A program made the position numbers and the translations under genes. Of a DNA stretch of 64,000 nt, positions 25,067 through 36,339 are shown in pieces; within the stretch, counting starts at the first letter, position 1, and each line of letters starts with the position of its first letter. The notes under the pieces are model-generated. The model did not search any database, was not told the origin of the DNA, and saw only the letters and a program-made list of their open reading frames with translations. Source of the stretch: Telmatospirillum siberiense (lineage in GTDB: Bacteria > Pseudomonadota > Alphaproteobacteria > Rhodospirillales > Magnetospirillaceae); NCBI RefSeq assembly GCF_002845745.1, contig NZ_PIUM01000005.1, forward strand, positions 124,001 through 188,000, in the 5' to 3' direction.

Positions 25067-25927
25067 TCATGAGGCGACCTGCCGTGCCTGGTAAAGTTGC
25101 GAGGGATGAACCAATTCGTTTTGAGCTGCGACCAAGGCCAATTCACGCATTCCGATGGAGAGAGTGTAAGTGAGCAATCCATAAAGACCGCTCACGGTTT
25201 TTTCAAGCGCCGCGGCGGGAGCCTCGCCGGTCATCAGCCGTCCCAGCAGCAGCGCGGCGAAAACGTCGCCGGCGCCGTTCGGCAGGATCGGGAAGTCGAG
25301 CAGCGGCGTATCGACCAGCCACGCCCCCTGTCCGCTGACCACCATCGACCCGAGGTGTCCCTCGGGCACCGCCGGAGCCCTGAGGCTGGTGATCGCCACC
25401 ACCGAGGGGCCTCGCTCGCGCAACGCCTGGGCGGCGCGGACGGCGTCGGCGAGAGAATGGATGGGAATACCGGTCAGCAATTCCAGCTCAAACTGGTTGG
25501 GCGTGGCGATATCCGCAGCCGGTAGAGCCTTTTCGGTGAAAAATCCCGGAATATCGGGGCGGACGAAAATGCCCCGGCCTTCGTCGCCCATGACCGGATC
25601 GCAGCAATAGAGGGCGCGCGAATTATCGGCGCGCAACCGCTCGACCGCGTCGAGCACCACATTGCCGATGGCGGCGTCGCCCAGATAGCCCGACAGCACG
25701 GCCTGGCAATCGGCAAGGGCGCCCCGATCGTCCATGCCTTGCAGGACGTCGGCGAGATGGCTGGCTGGAAAGACCTCGCCCCGCCATTTGCCATAGCCGG
25801 TGTGATTGGAAAATTGGACCGTGTTGATCGGCCAGACTTCATGGCCAAGGCGCTGCAAGGGGAAGACGGCCGCCGAATTGCCCACGTGACCGAAGGCGAC
25901 CGAAGATTGTATCGAAAGAATATTCAT
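25067..25927 (-). CDS. pdxY: Pyridoxal kinase
   Basis: 286-aa ribokinase-family kinase (E. coli PdxY is 287 aa) that phosphorylates pyridoxal to pyridoxal 5'-phosphate in vitamin B6 salvage. Seen: ILSIQSSVAFGHVGNSAAVFPLQRLGHEVWPINTVQFSNHTGYG at the start, CDPVMGDEGRGIFVRPDI, ATPNQFELELLTG, and the anion-hole/catalytic motif LPNGAGDVFAALLLGRL near residue 221. Start ATG at 25927; the longer open frame upstream overlaps the divergent gene and is not used. It has a divergent promoter region shared with the CitE-like gene. Confidence 0.95.
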   Translation of the reverse strand: MNILSIQSSVAFGHVGNSAAVFPLQRLGHEVWPINTVQFSNHTGYGKWRGEVFPASHLADVLQGMDDRGALADCQAVLSGYLGDAAIGNVVLDAVERLRADNSRALYCCDPVMGDEGRGIFVRPDIPGFFTEKALPAADIATPNQFELELLTGIPIHSLADAVRAAQALRERGPSVVAITSLRAPAVPEGHLGSMVVSGQGAWLVDTPLLDFPILPNGAGDVFAALLLGRLMTGEAPAAALEKTVSGLYGLLTYTLSIGMRELALVAAQNELVHPSQLYQARQVAS

Positions 25928-26032
25928 ATTATCGCACCAAATTAGACCGATTATTACGCGGCGCTCTTGCCACCCACCCTTGCTGTTGTTACTGTGCTGC
26001 GGCGCAAAAAATCGCAAAGGAAATTTTCCGCC

Positions 26033-26920
26033 ATGGGCATGCCGATTCGTCCTCGCCGTAGCGTTCTTTATATGCCGGGTTCGAACGCCCGGGCTCTGGA
26101 AAAGGCCAAAAGCCTCGCCGCGGACAGTCTGATTTTCGATCTTGAGGATGCGGTGGCGCCCGATGCCAAGGAAGAGGCCCGCCGTCTCGTGATTGCCGCC
26201 GTGGCCGGGGGCGGTTACGGCCGGCGTGAAATCCTCATTCGGGTGAACGGTCTCGCCACGCCATGGGGCCGCGACGATATCATCGCCGCGGCCAAGTCCG
26301 GCGCCGATGGCATTCTGGTCCCCAAAACCGAAAGTCCCGACATGATGCGCCAGGTTGAGGGGATCATGGTCGAGGCCGGTGCGCCGTCCGATCTCGCCTT
26401 GTGGGCGATGATCGAGACCCCCCGCGGCGTGCTGGCGGTGGAAGCGGTCGCCGGCGCGACTCCGCGTCTGGCCGGACTGATCATGGGCACCTCGGATCTT
26501 GCCAAGGACTTGCACTGCGCCCATACGCGCGATCGGCTGCCGATGCTCCATGCCCTGGGACGCTGTCTGTTGGCGGCGAGGGCTTTCGACCTGACCATCC
26601 TCGACGGCGTGCATCTCGATCTCGCCGACGACGAGGGATTAGCCTTCGCCTGCCGGCAGGGACTCGAAATGGGTTTCGACGGCAAGACGCTCATTCATCC
26701 GAAGACCATTGACGCCGCCAACCGGATTTTCGCGCCCAGCGAGGAGGACCTGGCCTGGTCGCGCCGGATCATAGCCGCCCATGCGGACGCGGAGTCGTCC
26801 GGGCGTGGCGTGGTGGTGGTCGACGGCCGGCTGGTCGAAAACCTGCATGTGATCAACGCCCGCCGCCTTGTCGCGCTGGCCGAGCGGATCGAGCTGATGG
26901 ATGACGTCCGTCCCCTTTGA
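26033..26920 (+). CDS. CitE-like CoA ester lyase/thioesterase (malyl-CoA type)
   Basis: 295-aa HpcH/HpaI aldolase/citrate lyase beta family protein. Seen: RRSVLYMPGSNARALEKAKSLAADSLIFDLEDAVAPDAKEEAR (TIM-barrel start with the Mg-binding Asp/Glu), ILIRVNGLATPWGRDD, ILVPKTES, WAMIETPRGVLAVEAVA, and GFDGKTLIHPKTIDAANRIF. The next gene is mesaconyl-CoA hydratase, so an ethylmalonyl-CoA pathway role is likely: cleavage of beta-methylmalyl-CoA or malyl-CoA, or hydrolysis of malyl-CoA (the Mcl1 and Mcl2 activities of Rhodobacter). The short N-terminus favours the Mcl2-type thioesterase, but this is tentative. Start ATG 26033 is preceded by AAAGGAAA. Confidence 0.85.
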   Translation: MGMPIRPRRSVLYMPGSNARALEKAKSLAADSLIFDLEDAVAPDAKEEARRLVIAAVAGGGYGRREILIRVNGLATPWGRDDIIAAAKSGADGILVPKTESPDMMRQVEGIMVEAGAPSDLALWAMIETPRGVLAVEAVAGATPRLAGLIMGTSDLAKDLHCAHTRDRLPMLHALGRCLLAARAFDLTILDGVHLDLADDEGLAFACRQGLEMGFDGKTLIHPKTIDAANRIFAPSEEDLAWSRRIIAAHADAESSGRGVVVVDGRLVENLHVINARRLVALAERIELMDDVRPL

Positions 26921-26930
26921 AGGAGGCTGC

Positions 26931-27989
26931 ATGAACAAGACCAACCGGGGAAATTTCTTCGAAGACTTTCGGCTCGGCCAGGAGATCGTTCATGCCACGC
27001 CGCGCACGCTGTCTTGCGGCGACGTCGCTCTCTATCAGGGACTTTTCGGGGGGCGCTTCGCCGTCGCCTCCTCGGACGAGTTCGCCCGCAAGCTGGGTTA
27101 TGCCCGGGCGCCGGTCGATGATCTGCTGACCTTCCATATCGTGTTCGGCAAGACGGTTCCCGATGTTTCGCTGAACGCGGTGGCCAATCTCGGCTATGCC
27201 GAAGGCCGCTTCGGCGTTCCCGTCTATCCGGGAGATACCTTATCGGCCGTCTCCAAGGTCATCGGCCTCAAGGAAAATTCCAACCGCCAGACCGGGGTGG
27301 TCTATGTGCGCTCCACCGGTGTCAACCAGAGGAGCGAGACGGTGGTGGAGTTCGTCCGCTGGGTGATGGTGCGCAAACGGGATCCGGAGGCCGAGGCGCC
27401 CGCCGAAACGGTGCCCGAGACCATGCCGAGGCTGCCGCCGGACTCCTGGCATCTGCCGCCCCCTCTTCCCGCCGGGGCCTATGACTGGACCCTGGCCGGA
27501 TCCTCCTTCGCCTGGGAGGATTATGAAGCCGGAGAATGCATCGATCATGTCGATGGCGTCACCGTCGAGGAGGCCGAGCATATGATGGCGACCAGACTTT
27601 ATCAGAACACGGCCAAGGTTCATTTCAATCAGCACAGCGAAGGCCAGGGCCGTTTCGGCCGCCGCCTGATCTATGGCGGGCATGTCATCAGCCTGGCCCG
27701 CTCGCTGTCGTTCAACGGTCTGACCAACGCCTTCCGCCTGATCGCCATCAACGGCGGACGCCATGCGGCTCCCTGTTTCGCCGGGGACACGGTCTATGCC
27801 TGGACACGCGTCGAGGAGACGCTCGCCATCCCGGGACGCGATGACGTCGGCGCTCTCCGGTTGCGGACTTTCGCTACGAAAAATCGATCCTGCGCAGACT
27901 TTCCGGAAGGCGCGGAGGGCGCCAGCGGTGCCGATCCGGCGGTGATTCTCGACTTCGATTACACCGTATTGGTGCCGAGGCGCGGGTGA
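26931..27989 (+). CDS. mch: Mesaconyl-CoA hydratase (MaoC family)
   Basis: 352-aa double-hotdog MaoC-type hydratase, which interconverts mesaconyl-C1-CoA and beta-methylmalyl-CoA in the ethylmalonyl-CoA pathway for acetyl-CoA assimilation. It matches the Rhodobacter enzyme along its length: NFFEDFRLGQEIVHATPRTLS, DEFARKLGYARAPVDDL, HIVFGKTVPDVSLNAVANLGYAEGRF, GLKENSN, and IDHVDGVTVEEAEHMMATRLYQNTAKVHFNQ and GRRLIYGGHVISLARSLSFNGL in the second half. ATG 26931 has AAGGAGG 6 nt upstream, and the gene starts 10 bp after the CitE-like gene, so they are co-transcribed. Confidence 0.9.
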   Translation: MNKTNRGNFFEDFRLGQEIVHATPRTLSCGDVALYQGLFGGRFAVASSDEFARKLGYARAPVDDLLTFHIVFGKTVPDVSLNAVANLGYAEGRFGVPVYPGDTLSAVSKVIGLKENSNRQTGVVYVRSTGVNQRSETVVEFVRWVMVRKRDPEAEAPAETVPETMPRLPPDSWHLPPPLPAGAYDWTLAGSSFAWEDYEAGECIDHVDGVTVEEAEHMMATRLYQNTAKVHFNQHSEGQGRFGRRLIYGGHVISLARSLSFNGLTNAFRLIAINGGRHAAPCFAGDTVYAWTRVEETLAIPGRDDVGALRLRTFATKNRSCADFPEGAEGASGADPAVILDFDYTVLVPRRG

Positions 27990-28006
27990 ACAGCGACCAA
28001 TCGTTG

Positions 28007-28037
28007 TCTATGACCATAATAAAATCATGGGCATAGA
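28007..28037. promoter_or_regulatory. Inverted repeat upstream of sdhC
   Basis: TCTATG-A-CCAT (28007-28017) and ATGG-G-CATAGA (28027-28037) form a 10-of-11 bp dyad around AATAAAATC. It lies 90 bp before sdhC in the AT-richest part of the mch-sdhC gap. It could be an operator for sdhCDAB; no known consensus is claimed. Confidence 0.35.
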
Positions 28038-28126
28038 TCATATGGGGCGGTCGTTGACTCGACCCCGATGAACGGTTAAACCCGACAAGGAAGACCCCAA
28101 GGACCGTAGTCAAGAGGTTGTTCAAG

Positions 28127-28507
28127 ATGGCACAGCGCACCAGACCTCTCTCTCCGCATGTACTCAACTACCGGTTTCCATTCGTCGCCCTGCTGTCGAT
28201 CAGTCACCGGGTGACCGGTATCGCTCTTTCCATCGGCACAGTACTCCTGGTTTATTGGTTGGCATCCGCCGCCTATGGTCCGGCGGCTTATGAACGGGCC
28301 AGCCATGTCCTCGGATCTCCGATCGGCCTTTTGGTTCTATTCGTTTTCTCCTTCTGTCTGTTTTATCACCTGAGCAACGGCATCCGGCATTTGTTCTGGG
28401 ACGTCGGGCTGGGTTTCGAGTTGCCCACCGCAGTCAAATCGGGGCGGGCGGTGGTGGTGGCCGCCGTCGGGTTGACAGTGCTGACCTGGGCCATCGCCCT
28501 TTTTTAA
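28127..28507 (+). CDS. sdhC: Succinate dehydrogenase cytochrome b556 subunit
   Basis: 126-aa membrane anchor of complex II with three hydrophobic helices. Family signature RPLSPHVLNYRFPFVALLSISHRVTGIAL near the start (Ser and Arg at the quinone site) and FYHLSNGIRHLFWDVG with the haem-ligand His. It anchors SdhAB and, with SdhD, binds haem b and ubiquinone. Start ATG 28127 is preferred over TTG 28118, with AGAGG upstream. First gene of sdhCDAB. Confidence 0.95.
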   Translation: MAQRTRPLSPHVLNYRFPFVALLSISHRVTGIALSIGTVLLVYWLASAAYGPAAYERASHVLGSPIGLLVLFVFSFCLFYHLSNGIRHLFWDVGLGFELPTAVKSGRAVVVAAVGLTVLTWAIALF

Positions 28508-28531
28508 AAAGAACATCGAGGAGACTTGAGG

Positions 28532-28915
28532 ATGACCCTGCGCTCTCCGCTTGGCCGCGTCCGCGGCCTCGGTTCGGCCAAGCAAGGTGTTTCGCATTTC
28601 TGGTGGCAGCGGCTCACCGCCGTCGCCCTGGTGCCCATCAGCCTGTGGTTCGTCGTGTCCGTGGTCTCGCTGGCCGGCGCCGACTATGCGCATTTCCGCG
28701 GCTGGCTGTCCTGGCCCGGCAATACCGCGCTGATGCTTCTGTTGCTGTTCGCGGTGTTCCGCCACGCCCAATTGGGCGTTCAGGTGGTGATCGAGGACTA
28801 TGTGCATGACGAGGGGCTGAAGCTGATCGGCCTGATCGCGGTGAAATTCGCCGCCCTGTTCTTCGGCGTTTTCGCGGCGGTCGCCCTGCTGCGCGTCGTC
28901 TTTGTCGGAGGTTGA
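28532..28915 (+). CDS. sdhD: Succinate dehydrogenase hydrophobic membrane anchor subunit
   Basis: 127-aa second anchor subunit of complex II. Three hydrophobic segments; [32 protein letters not shown] is typical of alphaproteobacterial SdhD, and [23 protein letters not shown] contains the haem-ligand His and the quinone-site Asp-Tyr. GAGGAGA lies upstream of ATG 28532. It is 24 bp after sdhC and 5 bp before sdhA. Confidence 0.94.
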   Translation: MTLRSPLGRVRGLGSAKQGVSHFWWQRLTAVALVPISLWFVVSVVSLAGADYAHFRGWLSWPGNTALMLLLLFAVFRHAQLGVQVVIEDYVHDEGLKLIGLIAVKFAALFFGVFAAVALLRVVFVGG

Positions 28916-28920
28916 GCGCC

Positions 28921-30708
28921 ATGTCGGCTTACAAGATCATCGATCACAGCTATGACGTGGTGGTCGTCGGTGCCGGCGGGGCCGGATTGCGCGCCACGCT
29001 GGGCATGGGCGCCGCCGGCCTCAAGACGGCCTGCGTGACCAAGGTGTTTCCGACCCGCAGCCACACGGTGGCGGCGCAGGGCGGCATCGGCGCCAGCCTC
29101 GGCAACATGGCCGAGGACAATTGGCGCTGGCATATGTACGACACCGTCAAGGGCTCCGACTGGTTGGGCGACCAGGACGCCATCGAATATATGTGCCGCG
29201 AGGCGGTGCCGGCGGTCTATGAGCTCGAACATTTCGGCGTGCCTTTTTCACGGACCGAGGACGGGCGGATCTATCAGCGTCCGTTCGGCGGCCACATGCG
29301 CAATTTCGGCGAAGCGCCCGTGCAGCGCGCCTGTGCCGCCGCCGATCGCACCGGGCATGCCATCCTGCACACGCTTTATCAGCAATGTCTGAAACACGAG
29401 GCGGAGTTCTTCGTCGAATATTTCGCCATCGATCTGATCATGGACGCCGACGGAACCTGCCGCGGCCTGCTGGCCATCAATCTCGACGACGGCAGTCTGC
29501 ACCGTTTCCGCGCCCATACCACGGTGCTGGCCACCGGCGGCTACGGGCGGGCCTATTTCTCCTGCACCTCGGCTCACACCTGCACGGGCGACGGCCACGG
29601 TCTGGTGACCCGCGCCGGACTGCCGCTGCAGGACATGGAGTTCGTGCAGTTCCATCCGACCGGCATCTACGGATCGGGGTGCCTGATCACCGAGGGCGCG
29701 CGGGGCGAGGGGGGATATCTGACCAACTCGGCCGGCGATCGCTTCATGGAACGCTATGCGCCGACCGCCAAGGATCTGGCCTCCCGCGATGTCGTCTCGC
29801 GGGCCATGACGGTGGAGATCCGCGAAGGGCGCGGCGTCGGCAAGAGCGCCGACCATATCTTCCTGCATCTCGAACATCTGGGCGCGGAAACGTTGGAACT
29901 GCGCCTTCCCGGCATTTCGGAGACGGCGAAGATCTTCTCCGGCGTCGATGTCACCCGCGAGCCGATCCCGGTGTTGCCGACGGTCCATTACAACATGGGC
30001 GGCATCCCCACCAATCTGCATGGCGAGGTGCTGCGCCCGACCGCGGACCATCCCGACGCGGTCTGTCCGGGCCTGATGGCCATCGGCGAGGCGGCCTGCG
30101 TCTCGGTGCACGGGGCCAACCGCCTGGGGACGAACTCCCTGCTCGATATCGTGGTGTTCGGACGGGCGGCGGCGCTGCGCGCGGCCGAGACCCTGAAACC
30201 GGGAACGCCGCACCGCCCCCTGCCGAAGGACGCCGGCGACCTGGGGCTGTCGCGCCTCGACCGTCTGCGAAACGCCTCCGGAAACCGTTCGACGCAGCAG
30301 ATCCGCCTGTCCATGCAGCAGACCATGCAAAACGACGCCGCCGTCTTCCGCACCCAGTCCTCGCTGGCCGAGGGGGTCCAGAAGATCGGCGACATCTATG
30401 GCCAGTTGGCCGACATCCGGCTCGCCGATCGTTCGCTGGTCTGGAATTCCGATCTGATCGAGGCCTTCGAATTGGAAAATCTGATGGACTGCGCCAAGGC
30501 GACCATCACCTCGGCGGAGGCGCGCAAGGAAAGCCGTGGCGCCCATGCCCGCGAGGATTTTCCCGATCGCGACGACGTCAACTGGATGAAGCACTCCCTG
30601 GCCTGGGTCGACGAGAAGGGCAAGGTGACCCTGGGTTATCGCCCGGTCCATACCTACACGCTGACCGACGAGGTCGACTACATCGTGCCGAAGGCGCGTG
30701 TCTATTAG
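28921..30708 (+). CDS. sdhA: Succinate dehydrogenase flavoprotein subunit
   Basis: 595-aa catalytic subunit with covalently bound FAD; oxidises succinate to fumarate. Seen: [52 protein letters not shown] with the FAD-linking His in SHT, the active-site region near [38 protein letters not shown], and [21 protein letters not shown]-terminal [20 protein letters not shown] is typical. The protein is complete and normal in length. Confidence 0.97.
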   Translation: MSAYKIIDHSYDVVVVGAGGAGLRATLGMGAAGLKTACVTKVFPTRSHTVAAQGGIGASLGNMAEDNWRWHMYDTVKGSDWLGDQDAIEYMCREAVPAVYELEHFGVPFSRTEDGRIYQRPFGGHMRNFGEAPVQRACAAADRTGHAILHTLYQQCLKHEAEFFVEYFAIDLIMDADGTCRGLLAINLDDGSLHRFRAHTTVLATGGYGRAYFSCTSAHTCTGDGHGLVTRAGLPLQDMEFVQFHPTGIYGSGCLITEGARGEGGYLTNSAGDRFMERYAPTAKDLASRDVVSRAMTVEIREGRGVGKSADHIFLHLEHLGAETLELRLPGISETAKIFSGVDVTREPIPVLPTVHYNMGGIPTNLHGEVLRPTADHPDAVCPGLMAIGEAACVSVHGANRLGTNSLLDIVVFGRAAALRAAETLKPGTPHRPLPKDAGDLGLSRLDRLRNASGNRSTQQIRLSMQQTMQNDAAVFRTQSSLAEGVQKIGDIYGQLADIRLADRSLVWNSDLIEAFELENLMDCAKATITSAEARKESRGAHAREDFPDRDDVNWMKHSLAWVDEKGKVTLGYRPVHTYTLTDEVDYIVPKARVY

Positions 30709-30841
30709 GGCTTGGAGAGAAATTACCGCGCCAGGCCCCAAAGCCCGAGCGGCGCGGAGGCGTCATATCAAACCGAAGGGCGTGGTGCGATGTTTCGCGA
30801 CAGGCCCTCAGAGCCGGCTTTCTTTCGTTTGAGGAACGATC

Positions 30842-31624
30842 ATGGTTGAATTCGCGCTTCCCGCCAATTCCAAGGTTCTGCCGGGCAAAAGCCACAAGGC
30901 TCCGGCCGGGGCCACCCGCGTCAAGACCTTCCAGATCTATCGTTTCGACCCGGACAGCGGGGCCAATCCCCGTCTCGACAGTTTCGAGATCGATCTCGAC
31001 GACTGCGGCCCGATGGTTCTCGACGCCCTGTTGAAAATCAAGAACGAGGTGGATGCGACGCTGACCCTGCGCCGCTCCTGCCGCGAGGGAATCTGCGGCT
31101 CCTGCGCGATGAACATCGACGGAACCAACACCCTGGCCTGCCTGAAGCCGATCGAAGAGATCAAGGGCACCGCCCGCATCTTCCCCCTGCCGCATATGCC
31201 GGTCATCAAGGATCTGGTGCCCGACCTGTCCGTGCCCTATGCCCAGTTGGCCTCGATCAAGCCATGGATGCAGACCGAAACTCCCCAACCGCCCGATCGC
31301 GAGGTTCTGCAAAGCCCGGAAGACCGCGCCAAGCTGGACGGGTTGTGGGAATGCATCCTGTGCTTCTGCTGTCAGACGTCCTGCCCCAGCTACTGGTGGA
31401 ACGGCGATCGTTACCTGGGGCCGGCCGTGCTGTTGCAGGCGGCGCGCTGGATCCATGATTCGCGGGACGAGCACACTGGGGAGCGTCTCGACGAACTGGA
31501 GGATCCTTTCCGTCTCTACCGCTGCCACACCATCATGAACTGCACCTCGACCTGCCCGAAGGGGCTCAACCCCGCCAAGGCGATCGGCAGCATCAAGGAA
31601 AAGATTGCCAGCCGGCAATTTTGA
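30842..31624 (+). CDS. sdhB: Succinate dehydrogenase iron-sulfur subunit
   Basis: 260-aa subunit carrying the 2Fe-2S, 4Fe-4S and 3Fe-4S clusters that pass electrons from SdhA to ubiquinone. Cysteine motifs: [12 protein letters not shown] (2Fe-2S), [18 protein letters not shown], and [24 protein letters not shown] 30842 is preceded by GAGGAACG. The gap after sdhA is unusually long (133 bp) and holds a small hairpin (CCGCGCC 30726-30732 with GGCGCGG 30751-30757), which may set the sdhA/sdhB ratio or mark a processing site. Confidence 0.97.
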   Translation: MVEFALPANSKVLPGKSHKAPAGATRVKTFQIYRFDPDSGANPRLDSFEIDLDDCGPMVLDALLKIKNEVDATLTLRRSCREGICGSCAMNIDGTNTLACLKPIEEIKGTARIFPLPHMPVIKDLVPDLSVPYAQLASIKPWMQTETPQPPDREVLQSPEDRAKLDGLWECILCFCCQTSCPSYWWNGDRYLGPAVLLQAARWIHDSRDEHTGERLDELEDPFRLYRCHTIMNCTSTCPKGLNPAKAIGSIKEKIASRQF

Positions 31625-31655
31625 AAAAGGCCGGCGGAGACCCCTTGCCGCCGGC
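31624..31655 (-). terminator. Terminator of the minus-strand lipoprotein gene, overlapping the sdhB stop
   Basis: GCCGGCGG (31630-31637) and CCGCCGGC (31648-31655). Read on the minus strand the stem is followed by CCTTTTTC, a T-run. On the plus strand only ACGTCTT follows, so it serves sdhB less well. Confidence 0.55.
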
Positions 31656-31699
31656 ACGTCTTCCGCCAGGGCAGCCCCGGATACGGTCTGTGGATTTGC

Positions 31700-32059
31700 C
31701 TACTGCGCTCCCAGCGAGGGATCGTGACGCATGGGAGAGAGATGCTCGGCGAAGGGCGGCGGCGTCTCGCCGGGGCGGGCGACACAACTGAACGCGACCA
31801 GGGTCGGCGCCGTCCAACTGCATTGATAGCGCTGGATCAAAGCCAGTTTGGATGTCCGGTCGAAGGGCCGGCAGGTTTCGTCGGCGAGCTTTTTCGCATC
31901 GGCGATGCTGGCGGTATCCTCATTGATGCAAACCTGGACGACACCCCGCTGGTGGTAACGGTAATCCGTCGAGAGGTAAGGGTCCTCGGCGCATCCGGCC
32001 AGCATCACGGCGGCGGTGACGGCGGTGGCGAGACATCCTGAACGCGGCCAAAAAAACAT
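31700..32059 (-). CDS. Small putative lipoprotein
   Basis: 119 aa. The N-terminus has a signal peptide with a lipobox: FFWPRSGCLATAVTAAVMLAGC, the Cys being the lipid-modified residue, then AED, compatible with outer membrane sorting. The mature part (DYRYHQRGVVQVCINEDTASIADAKKLADETCRPFDRTSKL...YQCSWTAPTLVAFSCVARPG) has four Cys, probably as two disulfides. I do not recognise a named family; the pattern of small proline-rich tails is seen in alphaproteobacterial hypothetical lipoproteins. Start taken at 32059 because the signal peptide begins there; the frame extends to 32119. Confidence 0.7.
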   Translation of the reverse strand: MFFWPRSGCLATAVTAAVMLAGCAEDPYLSTDYRYHQRGVVQVCINEDTASIADAKKLADETCRPFDRTSKLALIQRYQCSWTAPTLVAFSCVARPGETPPPFAEHLSPMRHDPSLGAQ

Positions 32060-32320
32060 CGGCGACACCTGAAAGAAAACCTTGGTCTTCTCTTTAGCCC
32101 GAGCCTGCCCCATCCTCAAAGACGATTATTCCGGGCCGTCCTCTTTTACCGCCCGGGCGATCCGTCGATTGTCCACAAGAATGTGGCGGTTCTTGATCTT
32201 TGAGGGGAAGAGATCATCTATGTGGCAATCGTTTAACGATTCATCCGCTGTATCCCGAGTGCAATATTTTCATCCTCCATTGCCGCCACGCCGCGACCCT
32301 CGGCTCGCTGGATGGCTCCG

Positions 32321-33478
32321 ATGACCGGACCTCTTGCCAAATATCGGGCACTGCTGGCCGAGGCGCGCCTGTCGCCGGACGTCGCCCAGGCCATGGCCGT
32401 CGAAAAGCTCGAAAGCCTGCATAATGCGTTGGGGAGCTACCACCCGTCGCAGGGGGCGTCGGGCTGGTTCGGCCGTTTCGGTTTCGGCCAGCGGACGGTG
32501 CGCCGGCTGCAATGGACGCCTGGTGATTGCGAAAGTTGCGAGCCCAAGCAGGGCCTCTATATTTGCGGCGACGTCGGGCGTGGAAAATCCATGCTGATGG
32601 ATCTCTTTTTCGCCAGCGTGCCGGTGGAGGCCAAGCGCCGCGTGCATTTCCATGCCTTCATGCAGGAAATCCATGGGGAAATCCATCAATGGCGCCGGGA
32701 ACCGGTCCGCAAGGACGATGACAATCTGATCGTCCATCTGGCCCGCACTATCGTCAAGCGGTCGTGGTTGCTGTGTTTCGACGAGCTTCAGGTCACCGAT
32801 ATCGGTGACGCGATGATCCTGGGGCGTCTGTTCCAGGCGCTGTTCGCCGAAGGCGTCGTCGTCGTCGTCACCTCCAACCGTCCGCCCGACGAACTTTATA
32901 AATATGGCCTGCAGCGCGACCGTTTCATGCCCTTCATCGCGCTGATCAAACAGCATCTCGACATTTTGGAGCTGAACAGCGAAGGCGATTACCGGTTGGG
33001 CCGCAAGAAAGGCATGCAGGTTTATTACACGCCCCTCGATGGCTCGTCGGAAGACGCCCTGGGCCACTGTTTCGACCGGTTGACCGACGGAAAGCCTCCC
33101 CTGGCCGAACAGATCCACGTCCAGGGCCGTCACTGGACGGTGCCGCGTTCGGCCGACGGCGTGGCGTGGTTCACCTTCGGCGAGCTGTGCCGGGCCACCC
33201 TGGGCGCCGCCGACTATCTGGCCTTGGCCACCCTTTATCACACGGTCGTTCTATCCGATGTGCCCAGGCTTTCTCCGGCCGACCGTGATGCGGCCAAGCG
33301 GTTTGTGACGCTGATCGACGCTCTCTACGAACATAAGGTGACCCTGATCTGCTCGGCCGCCGTTCCGCCTCAGAACCTTTACGATGCGGGAGACGGGGCG
33401 TTCGAATTTCATCGCACGGTCAGCCGGTTGATGGAAATGCAATCGGAAAGCTATCTCCAGCGTCAGCATTTGACGTGA
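32321..33478 (+). CDS. zapE: Cell division protein ZapE (AFG1-like ATPase)
   Basis: 385-aa P-loop ATPase. Walker A GDVGRGKSMLMDLFF near residue 85, Walker B LLCFDELQVTDIGDAMILGRLFQALF, then VVVVTSNRPPDELYKYGLQRDRFMPFIALIK, and SDVPRLSPADRDAAKRFVTLIDALYEHKVTLICSA near the C-terminus, all characteristic of ZapE/LACE1. In E. coli ZapE associates with the Z-ring under stress; mitochondrial homologues act in protein quality control. An ATG at 32312 is also possible; 32321 (MTGPLAKYRALL) matches relatives better. Confidence 0.93.
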   Translation: MTGPLAKYRALLAEARLSPDVAQAMAVEKLESLHNALGSYHPSQGASGWFGRFGFGQRTVRRLQWTPGDCESCEPKQGLYICGDVGRGKSMLMDLFFASVPVEAKRRVHFHAFMQEIHGEIHQWRREPVRKDDDNLIVHLARTIVKRSWLLCFDELQVTDIGDAMILGRLFQALFAEGVVVVVTSNRPPDELYKYGLQRDRFMPFIALIKQHLDILELNSEGDYRLGRKKGMQVYYTPLDGSSEDALGHCFDRLTDGKPPLAEQIHVQGRHWTVPRSADGVAWFTFGELCRATLGAADYLALATLYHTVVLSDVPRLSPADRDAAKRFVTLIDALYEHKVTLICSAAVPPQNLYDAGDGAFEFHRTVSRLMEMQSESYLQRQHLT

Positions 33479-35011
<1,533 letters not shown>

Positions 35012-35021
35012 CTTTCAAGAC

Positions 35022-35067
35022 CCGCGGGGGCCGCCGAAGAGGACCGGCTGCCCCCGCGGTTTTCCCC
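35022..35067 (+). terminator. Terminator between mdh and sucC
   Basis: CCGCGGGGG (35022-35030) and CCCCCGCGG (35051-35059), with CCGGC/GCCGG-like inner pairing, followed by TTTTCCCC. It starts 11 bp after the mdh stop, so mdh can end separately from suc. Confidence 0.7.
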
Positions 35068-35142
35068 TGAGTAGCCTGCCGCTCCCCCGGGGATGCGGGA
35101 CACTCATTTCGAGGCCAGGACAAGAAAACAGACGAGGCCCCA

Positions 35143-36339
35143 ATGAATATCCACGAATATCAAGCAAAAAAACTGCTCTCCAAATATGGCGTGGCGATCC
35201 TGAAGGGCGCTGTCGCCTATACCGCTTCCGAAGCCGAACAGGTGGCCAAGGATCTGGGTGGCCCCGTCTGGGTGGTGAAATCGCAGATTCATGCCGGCGG
35301 ACGCGGCAAGGGCAAATTCAAAGGCAAGGAAAGCGAGGGCGGCGGCGTCCGGGTGGTGAAGTCGGTCGAAGCGGTTCGCGACAATGCCAAGCTGATGCTG
35401 GGCCAGACCCTGGTCACCCACCAGACGGGTCCCTCCGGCAAGGAAGTGAAGCGCGTCTATATCGAGGAAGGCTGCGACATCAAGCGCGAGCTCTATCTCG
35501 GCATGCTGATCGACCGCGCGACCAGCCGCATCACCATCATGGCTTCGACCGAAGGTGGGATGGAGATCGAGGAGGTGGCGGCCAGCCATCCCGAAAAGAT
35601 CCTGAAAGTGGCCATCGATCCGGTGCAGGGGTTCCAGGCCTATCACGGCCGGCAGATCGCCTTCGGCCTCGGTCTCGAGGGCAAGCAGATCAACACCGCC
35701 GTCAAGTTCATCGGCGCGCTCTACAAGGCTTTCGTCGACCTCGACGCCTCGATCGTCGAGATCAATCCCCTGGTGGTGACCGGCGCCGGCGAGGTGATCG
35801 CCCTGGACGCGAAGGTCAATTTCGACGACAACGCCTTGTTCCGCCACAAGGAAATCGAAGAGCTTCGTGACGAATCGGAAGAGGATCCGGCCGAACTCGA
35901 GGCGGCCCGGCACAGCCTCAACTACATCAAGCTCGATGGGCAGATCGGTTGCATGGTCAACGGCGCCGGCCTGGCCATGGCGACCATGGACATCATCAAG
36001 CTCTACGGCAGCGAGCCCGCCAACTTCCTCGACGTCGGCGGCGGCGCCACCAAGGAGCGGGTGACCACCGCCTTCAAATTGATCCTGTCGGATCCCAACG
36101 TCGAAGGCATCCTGGTCAACATCTTCGGCGGCATCATGCGCTGCGACGTCATCGCCGAGGGCGTGGTCGCCGCGGCCCGCGAGGTCAGCCTCAATGTTCC
36201 GCTGGTCGTCCGCCTGGAGGGCACCAACGTCGAATTGGGCAAGAAGATCCTGTCGCAGTCGGGACTGCCCATCATCGCCGCCGACAATCTGGCGGATGCC
36301 GCTGAAAAAGTGGTCAAAGCCGTGAAGGAGGCTCAGTGA
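35143..36339 (+). CDS. sucC: Succinate--CoA ligase (ADP-forming) subunit beta
   Basis: 398-aa ATP-grasp subunit of succinyl-CoA synthetase. Seen: [90 protein letters not shown] and [39 protein letters not shown]. It converts succinyl-CoA to succinate with nucleotide synthesis. The stop overlaps the sucD start by one base. Confidence 0.97.
   Translation: MNIHEYQAKKLLSKYGVAILKGAVAYTASEAEQVAKDLGGPVWVVKSQIHAGGRGKGKFKGKESEGGGVRVVKSVEAVRDNAKLMLGQTLVTHQTGPSGKEVKRVYIEEGCDIKRELYLGMLIDRATSRITIMASTEGGMEIEEVAASHPEKILKVAIDPVQGFQAYHGRQIAFGLGLEGKQINTAVKFIGALYKAFVDLDASIVEINPLVVTGAGEVIALDAKVNFDDNALFRHKEIEELRDESEEDPAELEAARHSLNYIKLDGQIGCMVNGAGLAMATMDIIKLYGSEPANFLDVGGGATKERVTTAFKLILSDPNVEGILVNIFGGIMRCDVIAEGVVAAAREVSLNVPLVVRLEGTNVELGKKILSQSGLPIIAADNLADAAEKVVKAVKEAQ

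Noticed and set aside
25928-26614. Upstream extension of pdxY over the divergent CitE-like gene
   Set aside because: The extension is antisense to a clear gene, and the ATG at 25927 gives a protein of family length.
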